This document shows, one piece after another, positions 6,985 to 12,107 of a DNA stretch of 12,107 bases (position 1 is the first letter of the stretch; each line of letters starts with the position of its first letter). The translations under genes and the position numbers were made by a program. Location: positions 1-12,107 of the forward strand of contig DASRXN010000138.1 in assembly GCA_035654135.1 (NCBI GenBank), in the 5' to 3' direction. This stretch comes from Fen-999 sp035654135 (GTDB taxonomy: Bacteria; Pseudomonadota; Gammaproteobacteria; Burkholderiales; Rhodocyclaceae). The notes beneath the pieces were generated by a model that did no database searches, was not told the DNA's origin, and was given only the letters and a program-made list of their open reading frames with translations.

Positions 6985-7563
6985 ATGAAGAAGATGATGA
7001 TCGCAGTTGCGCTGGCTGTCGCCGCTACCGGTTCGATGGCCGAAACGATGATGAAGCCGGGGCTGTGGGAACTGCGCACCACCAAACATCTCATGGACGG
7101 CCAGGATATGACGGCAAGGATGGCCGCGTCCCAGGCGGAAATGCAGAAGATGATGGCGAACATGCCGCCGCAGCAGCGCAAGCAGATGGAAGCCATGATG
7201 GGCAAGCAGGCCGCGCCGGAGGCCGGCGTGCATCGCATGTGCGTCAGCCCGGAAATGGCGGCGCGCGACAAGCCGGTGATGCCGGCGGACGCCAAGTGCG
7301 AACCGGCCAAGACAAGCCGCAGCGGCAACAAGGTTTCGTTCGAATTCAACTGCGTCACCGAAGGCCGCACCATGGCCGGCAAGGGCGAGAGCATCATGAG
7401 CGGCGACGCCATCAGCAGCAAGATGGACATGGTCATGACCGACGCGCGCGGCAAGCACACCATGCAGAGCGAGTCGCAGATGAAATTCCTCGGCTCCGAC
7501 TGCCAAGGCCTCAAGCCGGCCGATCAGATTGCCCGTGAAATGCAGGCGGCGCGCAAGAAATAG
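6985..7563 (+). CDS. Secreted DUF3617-family protein, copy 1
   Basis: A 192-residue exported protein with a Sec signal peptide (about residues 1-19, ending SMA, mature start ETMMKPGLWE). The opening KPGLWE and overall layout match the DUF3617 family of unknown function, common in proteobacterial periplasms. Four cysteines (86, 105, 123, 173) probably form two disulfides. A methionine- and glutamine-rich helix spans about residues 51-75 (EMQKMMANMPPQQRKQMEAM). The GGGAG at 6974-6978 is 6 bases before the ATG. It starts 27 bases after norD on the same strand and may be co-transcribed with it, although nothing else ties it to NO reductase. A gapless paralogue lies at 9251-9829, with about 107 of 192 residues identical by hand count. 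Confidence 0.85.
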   Translation: MKKMMIAVALAVAATGSMAETMMKPGLWELRTTKHLMDGQDMTARMAASQAEMQKMMANMPPQQRKQMEAMMGKQAAPEAGVHRMCVSPEMAARDKPVMPADAKCEPAKTSRSGNKVSFEFNCVTEGRTMAGKGESIMSGDAISSKMDMVMTDARGKHTMQSESQMKFLGSDCQGLKPADQIAREMQAARKK

Positions 7564-7635
7564 TCGCCATCCGGCCGTGGTAACAGTGTTCGCGTCAGAA
7601 TGCGGACGGCGGCATCAAGCTTTGGAGGCACAATC

Positions 7636-8262
7636 ATGCGGCGCTTTATCTGGATATGGATGCTGATGGCCATTGCGTGCGACGCCGTGGCCGAAGGAGA
7701 CATCATCAAGTTGCCCTTGCCGCGGGCAGAAGGCGGTATGCCGCTGATGCAGGCATTGAAGAATCGGCATTCGTCGCGCGAGTTCGCTGCCAGGCCGTTG
7801 CCGATGCAGGTGTTGTCTGATCTGCTGTGGGCGGCCGATGGCGTGAATCGGCCCGACGCCCATCGCACGGCACCCTCGGCGCGGAACATGCGCGAGATTT
7901 TGGTGTATGTGGCTGCTGCCGACGGCACTTATATGTTCGATCCGGATGGTCATGCGCTGCGGCGCATACTGGGCAGCGATGTTCGGGCACTTACCGGCAC
8001 GCAGGACTTCGTCGCCCAGGCACCGGTGAACCTGGTCTACGTGGCCGATCTCAGCCGCATCGAAGGCAGTGACGAAGACAAGCGCCTCTACTCGGCGGCC
8101 GATACGGGCTTCATTGCACAGAACGTCTATCTGTATTGCGCTTCGGCCGGCTTGGCTGCTGTCGTGCGCGGTTCTGTCGATCGGCCGGCGCTGGCAGCGG
8201 AATTGAAACTCAGTCCGCATCAGCGGATCATTCTTGCCCAGACGGTCGGCTATCCGAAATAG
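7636..8262 (+). CDS. Exported nitroreductase-family (SagB/ThcOx-like) protein
   Basis: A 208-residue protein with a signal peptide (residues 1-19, RRFIWIWMLMAIACDAVA) followed by a nitroreductase-fold domain. Recognisable parts are LMQALKNRHSSREF, the FMN-phosphate-binding Arg/Ser stretch at the domain start, then LLWAADGVNRPDAHRTAPSA, DTGFIAQNVYLYCASAGLAA and the terminal RIILAQTVGYP. This matches the SagB-type dehydrogenase/nitroreductase group, whose exported members have no established substrate. The ATG at 7636 has GGAGG 7 bases upstream; a longer frame from 7600 lacks this. The signal peptide lacks a clear twin-arginine motif, so how a flavoprotein is assembled outside the cytoplasm is unclear. 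The next gene begins 23 bases after its stop, suggesting co-transcription. Confidence 0.85.
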   Translation: MRRFIWIWMLMAIACDAVAEGDIIKLPLPRAEGGMPLMQALKNRHSSREFAARPLPMQVLSDLLWAADGVNRPDAHRTAPSARNMREILVYVAAADGTYMFDPDGHALRRILGSDVRALTGTQDFVAQAPVNLVYVADLSRIEGSDEDKRLYSAADTGFIAQNVYLYCASAGLAAVVRGSVDRPALAAELKLSPHQRIILAQTVGYPK

Positions 8263-8285
8263 TCGTCTTCAAGGATCGGGATGCG

Positions 8286-8807
8286 ATGAAACGGATCCTT
8301 GCGACTCTTCTTGTCCTGTCGCTGGTGGCGTGTGCCGGATACAGCGGCCGGGGGCTGATGGCCGGACAATCCACGCTGGAGGATATTCTCCGGGTCATGG
8401 GCGTGCCGGCGATGCAATGGACCGAACCTGATGGTTCACGCCGGTTAGCTTTCCCACGCGGCCCGATGGGTGTGCACACCTACATGGTGGACGTGGCCGC
8501 GGATGGGAAACTTCAGCGCATCGAAAACACCATGGCGCCGCCCACTTTCGCGAAGGTCCAGCCAGGCATGGACACCGGTGATGTCCTGCGTCTGCTCGGC
8601 CCATCGGTCACCTCGTGGTCGGCCTACTTCGGGTCGCGCGATGAACTCGTGTGGGGATGGCGCTACTGCGACGAATGGAATCAGCTCTCCCGCTTCTACG
8701 TTCTGATCGACGGCACGAAGAAGATCGTCCGTTCAACCATGACACAACGGGAAGATCAGATGGGTCACTGCGGGGGCGCGCAGGGCGGGTGTTGGTGCTC
8801 CCATTGA
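8286..8807 (+). CDS. BamE/SmpA-like outer-membrane lipoprotein with Cys-rich tail
   Basis: A 173-residue lipoprotein. The signal peptide ends in the lipobox LVAC, with the lipidated cysteine at residue 16. The mature part holds two similar motifs: GQSTLEDILRVMGVP (27-41) and GMDTGDVLRLLGPS (94-107). The second is followed by WGWRYCDEW and a strand FYVLIDG. This GxxxxxVxxxLGxP motif followed by a W-x-Y strand is typical of the SmpA/OmlA (BamE-like) fold, here apparently duplicated. It is not canonical BamE, which is shorter. The chain ends with a glycine/cysteine-rich tail (HCGGAQGGCWCSH), possibly metal-binding. Upstream AAGGA (8271-8275) and GGGA (8278-8281) are imperfectly spaced ribosome-binding sites. 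It follows the nitroreductase gene by 23 bases and probably shares its transcript. Confidence 0.78.
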   Translation: MKRILATLLVLSLVACAGYSGRGLMAGQSTLEDILRVMGVPAMQWTEPDGSRRLAFPRGPMGVHTYMVDVAADGKLQRIENTMAPPTFAKVQPGMDTGDVLRLLGPSVTSWSAYFGSRDELVWGWRYCDEWNQLSRFYVLIDGTKKIVRSTMTQREDQMGHCGGAQGGCWCSH

Positions 8808-8882
8808 TGACGCATCGGCGTGCCTAGGCGACATCCGACTGCGGTCATGTTCGTACAACTCCGTTAGCGCCCATACCTCAAC

Positions 8883-9089
8883 CTAGACCAGCACGACTTC
8901 CGACATGCTCACGGTGATCCGGAAGTTCGCGCCATAGCAAATCAGCTTGCGCAATCTGTGATTGACGGTGGCGACGAGAAAGCGATTGTCGGGCGTGATG
9001 CCTTGCCGCCGGGCGAGCGCGATGATGCGTTCGAATACATGCTGTTTCAGGCGGACGATATGTCCCACGTATTGGTCGAGTTTTTCCAT
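8883..9089 (-). CDS. Small protein of unknown function (68 aa)
   Basis: Not recognised. A 68-residue basic protein beginning MEKLDQYVGHIVRLKQHVFE, with no membrane segment or signal peptide. The first 30 residues look helical, followed by a strand-rich half (RFLVATVNHRLRKLICYGANF, then ITVSMSEVVLV). The frame is open back to 9251, but the start at 9089 is chosen because AAGGAG sits 9 bases upstream on the minus strand and the sequence before it looks non-coding. It is the only minus-strand gene in this block, convergent with the lipoprotein gene and divergent from the second DUF3617 gene. No terminator is visible in the 75-base convergent gap. The excellent ribosome-binding site is the main evidence that it is real. 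Confidence 0.6.
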   Translation of the reverse strand: MEKLDQYVGHIVRLKQHVFERIIALARRQGITPDNRFLVATVNHRLRKLICYGANFRITVSMSEVVLV

Positions 9090-9250
9090 CGCGGTTCTCC
9101 TTCTGCAATCTGCGAGGTGACGGAATGGTGCCCGGATTGCGGCGATGATCCAATGCGTCGCTTTGAGGCGACGGTTATTGAGCCAGCATCGCCGTTCTAT
9201 GCTTGTGTTCGTGGGCATCGGGCCCATTGTCGTTGAAGGGAACAGGAACA

Positions 9251-9829
9251 ATGAAGAGATCGATATTGGCCGTGGCGCTTGCGATGAGCGCTGCCGGGAC
9301 GCTGGCCGAAACCATGGTTAAGTCTGGCCTGTGGGAGGTTCGCGTGGTCAGACAGATCATGGACGGCCGGGACGTGACGGCGTTGATGCCGGTCGCACTG
9401 GCCGGTATGCAGCAGATGATCGCCAGCATGACGCCGGAGCAACGAAAGCAGGTGGAGGTGACGCTCGGCAAAAAGGCGGCGATCGTCAGTACGGCGCAAC
9501 GCATTTGCATCAGCCCGGAAATGGCGGCGGGCGACAAGCCCTTGCTGCCGCCGGACGTCAGGTGCGAACCGACCGCGTTCAACCGTGGCGGCAGTCGGGT
9601 GACGTTCGAGTTCCGCTGTGCCGATCAGGGACGCACGGTGACCGGCAAGGGCGAGAGCCTGCTGGCCAGCGAGGACGTCGCCACCCGGATCGACCTGGTC
9701 ATGAACGATGCCAGTGGCAGGCACACCATGCAGAACGAATCGCAGGCGAAGTTTGTCGGCGCCGACTGCGGCAGCCTCAAGCCGGCCGATCAGGTCGCCA
9801 GGGAAATGCAGGCGGCGCGCAAGAAGTAG
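9251..9829 (+). CDS. Secreted DUF3617-family protein, copy 2
   Basis: A 192-residue paralogue of the protein at 6985-7563. It has the same length and aligns without gaps, with the same four cysteines (86, 105, 123, 173), the same signal-peptide layout (cleavage after TLA, mature ETMVKSGLWE) and an almost identical C-terminus (KPADQVAREMQAARKK). The methionine-rich stretch of copy 1 is partly replaced (PEQRKQVEVTLGKKAA), so the copies have diverged most in that helix and in a patch near residues 141-149. The start at 9251 is chosen by homology to copy 1. GAAGGG and AGGAA lie just upstream, while the frame extends to 9203 without support. It has its own intergenic region shared divergently with the small minus-strand gene. 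Function unknown; periplasmic or outer-envelope location inferred. Confidence 0.85.
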   Translation: MKRSILAVALAMSAAGTLAETMVKSGLWEVRVVRQIMDGRDVTALMPVALAGMQQMIASMTPEQRKQVEVTLGKKAAIVSTAQRICISPEMAAGDKPLLPPDVRCEPTAFNRGGSRVTFEFRCADQGRTVTGKGESLLASEDVATRIDLVMNDASGRHTMQNESQAKFVGADCGSLKPADQVAREMQAARKK

Positions 9830-9939
9830 CCTGAGCTCCGCGCTGCGACACTATGCCGCAGCCCGTCAGTGAAGCAGGGCCATAGAATCTGGCAGATGAT
9901 TGCGCTTTGGCGACTGTCTTTCATTGATTCCCGGCCCCT

Positions 9940-10938
9940 ATGAGACTACATGATTTCATCACCATCCCGATTGTCGTATTTGCGGGCAACGCGATGGCGT
10001 CCTGCGGTTCCTCGCTCTGCAGCATCAACACGCATTGGGATACGCAGGGGCTTGCCAATGATGGCGGCCTCTTGGTCGACTTGCGTTATTCGTACGCCAA
10101 AGCCGACCGGCTGCGCGCAGGGTCATCACGGATCAGCCCGGACGCGCCGAGCGGCAGCGACAGCGAGATCGAGGACAAACGCACGATCAATCAACTGCTC
10201 AACCTGACGGCCGATTACACCATCGGTTCCCGGTGGAACGTCGCGCTTGCCGTGCCGCTGGTCATGCGCGACCACACGCATACCTTCGACTCTTCGGTGT
10301 CGGGGCCGTTCACGCAACAAGCCAGGTTCACCGAATTGGGCGATGCACGCGTTACCGGCAAGTACAAGTTCGACCTGGCCAGCGTGAGCTCCGGTAGCGG
10401 CATTCGCTTCGGACTGAAATTGCCGACCGGGGCCATCGACAAGACCATGAGCCCGCCCGATCCGGCCGATCCGACAACACCGTACAAGCTGGAGCGCTCC
10501 AGCCAGCCGGGGACGGGCAGCACGGATGCATTTGTCGGCGTCTATTACTATCGCAACCTTCCGGGTGCGGACCTTGGCTGGTTTGCCAGCGGCCAGGTTC
10601 AATCGGCCATCGCCACGCGCGACAACTACCGGCCCGGCAATGAAGTCTTGCTGGACATCGGCATGCACTATGCGATTGCGCCGGCCGTGAATCTGCTGCT
10701 TCAGCTCAATGGGCAACATCGGGCGCGCGACACCGGCATCAATGCCAACGTGGCGTCAGGGGGCTACTCGTGGAACCTGAGCCCTGGCGTCAGCGTGGCG
10801 GTGGCGCCGAACACTCAGATCTATGCGCTGGTGCAGTTTCCCCTGAAACAGTATGTGAATACCGATCCTGCGGATGCCGCTTCCGGGCAGCTGACCGCGC
10901 CCTGGTCCATGACGGCGGGGATCAGCTACCGATTCTGA
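9940..10938 (+). CDS. Outer-membrane beta-barrel protein
   Basis: A 332-residue exported protein with a signal peptide (about residues 1-20, ending AMA) and mature start SCGSSLCSINTHWDTQG. It has alternating hydrophobic/polar beta-strands throughout and the C-terminal ISYRF, ending in phenylalanine, as expected for outer-membrane barrels recognised by the BAM machinery. Sequence pieces such as WNVALAVPLVMRDH, LGDARVTGKYKF, FGLKLPTGAID and YALVQFPLKQYVN resemble a porin-like 'transporter' group of hydrocarbon or metal-associated barrels. A cysteine pair (CGSSLC) sits at the mature N-terminus. No ribosome-binding site is clear before the ATG at 9940 and no better start exists. It lies 110 bases after the DUF3617 gene, with only a weak 6-bp hairpin (9842-9862) between. 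Substrate unknown. Confidence 0.8.
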   Translation: MRLHDFITIPIVVFAGNAMASCGSSLCSINTHWDTQGLANDGGLLVDLRYSYAKADRLRAGSSRISPDAPSGSDSEIEDKRTINQLLNLTADYTIGSRWNVALAVPLVMRDHTHTFDSSVSGPFTQQARFTELGDARVTGKYKFDLASVSSGSGIRFGLKLPTGAIDKTMSPPDPADPTTPYKLERSSQPGTGSTDAFVGVYYYRNLPGADLGWFASGQVQSAIATRDNYRPGNEVLLDIGMHYAIAPAVNLLLQLNGQHRARDTGINANVASGGYSWNLSPGVSVAVAPNTQIYALVQFPLKQYVNTDPADAASGQLTAPWSMTAGISYRF

Positions 10939-10975
10939 GCGTAGACGCCGATCGTCTAGGGTTGTGCGGCGATCA

Positions 10976-10990
10976 GCATAAGGTTTATGC
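10976..10990. promoter_or_regulatory. Perfect inverted repeat, possible operator
   Basis: GCATAA-GGT-TTATGC is a perfect 6+3+6 inverted repeat in an AT-rich stretch, about 80 bases before the hemerythrin-like gene and just upstream of its possible promoter. The spacing would suit a dimeric repressor or activator; as a hairpin it is too short and AT-rich to be a good terminator. The regulator cannot be named. Confidence 0.4.
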
Positions 10991-11003
10991 CCCGCAATAA
11001 TAC

Positions 11004-11030
11004 TTGATTAGAATAGTAGGATGATATAGA
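11004..11030 (+). promoter_or_regulatory. Possible promoter of the hemerythrin-like/cupin unit
   Basis: TTGATT (11004-11009) and TATAGA (11025-11030) are 15 bases apart, shorter than the ideal 17, in the most AT-rich piece of the window and 40 bases before a gene with a perfect ribosome-binding site. TTGAT could also be half of an FNR-type box, but the second half (ATAGT) matches poorly. Confidence 0.35.
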
Positions 11031-11070
11031 GTTGTCTTGCTGTCTGCTTTCCTTGTCAAAGGAGATTGTC

Positions 11071-11481
11071 ATGACCGCCACCACCCTTTCCCCCACCGAT
11101 CGCGCCTCGTTCGAAGAGGCCATGACCACCGTCCTCGCTGACCACACCACGCTTAGGAGCTTGGCCGTTGCTGCGTCCAGGCGACCTTTCTCGGCCGATG
11201 GTGCCATGTCCCTCGCTGAGGCCATGACCGCCCACGAGAGCGCCGAGGCGCGCCTGTTCGCACTCCCGTTTCTCACCCGGCCGCCGGAGACCGTTGCCTC
11301 CACCGCTGCCCGGGCACGCCAGCGCTGCCTCGAATACACCTCCGGGAATTTCCATCTCCCCGACCCGAGCGCCGCCGCCGCCCTTTTCGTCGAGGCTCTG
11401 CTCACGCATCTGGCCGTTGAGGAAACCTGGCTGGCCCACGAAGACGAGCATCAGAAAGAGCGCTTGCGCATCGCGGCCTAA
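11071..11481 (+). CDS. Hemerythrin-like helical protein
   Basis: A 136-residue, all-helical soluble protein with no signal peptide. The spacing of possible metal ligands suggests a hemerythrin/HHE-type four-helix bundle: Asp24-His25 (LADHTTLRSL), His55 with Glu59 (TAHESAEARLF), His113 with Glu117 (LLTHLAVEETWL), and His123/His127 (HEDEHQKERL). One of the usual mid-chain histidines is not obvious, so it may be a degenerate or variant member. Hemerythrin-like proteins bind O2 or NO at a di-iron site, or serve in iron-sulfur repair (ScdA/DnrN group), which would fit a denitrifier; the link is inference. The ATG at 11071 follows AAAGGAG by 6 bases, the best ribosome-binding site in the window, and is preferred to a frame start at 11032. 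The cupin gene follows 33 bases later, probably in the same transcript. Confidence 0.6.
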   Translation: MTATTLSPTDRASFEEAMTTVLADHTTLRSLAVAASRRPFSADGAMSLAEAMTAHESAEARLFALPFLTRPPETVASTAARARQRCLEYTSGNFHLPDPSAAAALFVEALLTHLAVEETWLAHEDEHQKERLRIAA

Positions 11482-11514
11482 CTTTCCGATCGTTCCCCGT
11501 ACGAGGAGGATCAC

Positions 11515-11889
11515 ATGACGACTCCAGTGACGGTAAACAAGCTCCAGGTGAAATCCCACGGCACGCCCGACGAGGTTCGCGCCCCCAGCAAGACCCGGGT
11601 CGAGGTCGTCCAACTCGAGGGGTACACGATCGGGCGTTTGAACTTCGAGCCCGGTTGGCGCTGGTCCGAATGCATCAAGCCGGTTGTCAAGACCGACCAA
11701 TGCCAACTTTCCCATGTCGGCTACGCCATCTCCGGGCGACTGACGGTGCGCATGAAGGATGGCACCGAAAAGACCATCGTTGCGGGGGAATCGTACACAG
11801 TCCCGCCGGGACACGATGCCTGGGTGGACGGCAATCAGCCCTTTGTCGGCATCGAAGTGTTGAGCGCCGACGTGTACGCGAAGCCGTAG
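11515..11889 (+). CDS. Small single-domain cupin protein
   Basis: A 124-residue cytoplasmic beta-barrel protein of the cupin superfamily. Motif 1 region: EPGWRWSECIKPVVKTDQCQLSHVGYAISGRLTV. Motif 2 region: AGESYTVPPGHDAWVDGNQP. The usual HxH pair of motif 1 is absent. His67 and His100 remain, with Cys52 and Cys63 nearby as possible extra ligands, so metal binding may be atypical. This pattern (WRWSE...SGR...VPPGHDAWV) is a recurrent cupin subgroup of unknown substrate. GAGGAGGA lies 4-11 bases before the ATG. It is downstream of the hemerythrin-like gene on the same strand, and the pair suggests a small metal- or stress-related unit, though no direct evidence shows they work together. Confidence 0.8.
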   Translation: MTTPVTVNKLQVKSHGTPDEVRAPSKTRVEVVQLEGYTIGRLNFEPGWRWSECIKPVVKTDQCQLSHVGYAISGRLTVRMKDGTEKTIVAGESYTVPPGHDAWVDGNQPFVGIEVLSADVYAKP

Positions 11890-11911
11890 CCAGCGACCGC
11901 TCGCCAAACAG

Positions 11912-12107
11912 TCAAGGCTCCGCGGCCTTGTGCCTGGCCTCGAAGGCCTTGATCTCGTCGGCGCGCACTCGCAACAGCTGGTCCGCTACGATTAGGTGTT
12001 CGCCGCTTGGATCAGGGTGCGGTGTGCCGCCATGGCTGACTTTTCCGCTGGCCGTACTCGACCAGGAGCGGCCATCGACCGCCAGGAAAGCTGCGCGCGC
12101 GATAATC
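11912..12107 (-). CDS. Partial unknown gene entering from the right edge
   Basis: A frame on the minus strand is open from the right edge for 64 codons and stops with TGA at 11912-11914. The readable C-terminus includes FLAVDGRSWSSTASGK, HLIVADQLLRVRADEI and ends FEARHKAAEP. The composition looks coding and the ending looks helical and charged, but I do not recognise a family. The start is outside the window. It converges on the cupin gene with only 22 bases between the stops and no terminator visible. An open frame of this length can occur by chance in GC-rich DNA, so confidence is moderate. Confidence 0.5.
   Translation of the reverse strand, partial: IIARAAFLAVDGRSWSSTASGKVSHGGTPHPDPSGEHLIVADQLLRVRADEIKAFEARHKAAEP

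Noticed and set aside
9156..9173. CGTCGC/GCGACG hairpin in the divergent region before the second DUF3617 gene
   Set aside because: A 6-bp GC stem is expected by chance at this composition, and no associated regulatory layout is visible.
8958..9236. A 92-codon plus-strand frame opposite the small minus-strand gene, with a CPDC motif
   Set aside because: No ribosome-binding site, and it runs through the divergent intergenic region into the start of the second DUF3617 gene. The minus-strand frame has a much better start signal.
9842..9862. GCTGCG/CGCAGC hairpin after the second DUF3617 gene
   Set aside because: Short stem, 9-base loop and no T-run; likely chance in GC-rich DNA.
10942..10958. 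Hairpin TAGACG/CGTCTA after the beta-barrel gene as a terminator
   Set aside because: Only 6 bp and not followed by a T-run; not convincing as an intrinsic terminator.
11004..11017. FNR/DNR box before the hemerythrin-like gene
   Set aside because: TTGAT is a perfect half but the second half, ATAGT, matches ATCAA at only two of five positions.
1..12107. Mobile elements, CRISPR arrays, tRNA or rRNA genes
   Set aside because: No transposase, integrase, terminal repeats, spaced direct repeats or cloverleaf-like sequence could be supported by reading.

Overview
The window looks like a chromosomal segment of a GC-rich, denitrifying betaproteobacterium, perhaps Rhodocyclales-like (Dechloromonas, Azoarcus or Thauera type). 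I infer this from the cytochrome c-dependent nitric oxide reductase genes, their accessory set, the base composition and the general gene content. The exact taxon cannot be fixed from the sequence alone.

Region 1 (1-2048). The 3' part of norB, the catalytic subunit of NO reductase, runs in from the left edge. All the heme and FeB ligands expected in this part are present. It ends at a strong intrinsic terminator (907-943). On the opposite strand, converging on it, is a secreted pentapeptide-repeat protein with its own good sigma70-type promoter and a hairpin in its leader. A non-coding stretch of about 330 bases follows.

Region 2 (2049-6957). Six tightly packed or overlapping plus-strand genes form one apparent operon: norE (COX3-like), norF (small COX4-like), norQ (MoxR AAA+ ATPase), a small Tic20/DUF4870-like membrane protein, a NapH/NosR/CcoG-like membrane polyferredoxin, and norD (VWA protein). 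NorQ and NorD are the known ATPase/VWA pair that matures NOR by inserting non-heme iron. The two uncharacterised membrane genes inserted between them are the most interesting part of the window. They suggest a redox step in NOR assembly or electron supply.

Region 3 (6958-10938). This is a cell-envelope block. It holds a secreted DUF3617 protein, an exported nitroreductase-fold protein, a BamE-like lipoprotein, a small unknown gene on the minus strand, a second DUF3617 paralogue (same length, about 56% identical), and an outer-membrane beta-barrel protein.

Region 4 (10939-12107). An AT-richer intergenic stretch has a perfect 15-bp inverted repeat and a possible promoter. It precedes a probable two-gene unit: a hemerythrin-like helical protein and a small cupin. 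A partial unknown gene enters from the right edge on the minus strand. No tRNA, rRNA, CRISPR array, insertion sequence or integrase was seen.
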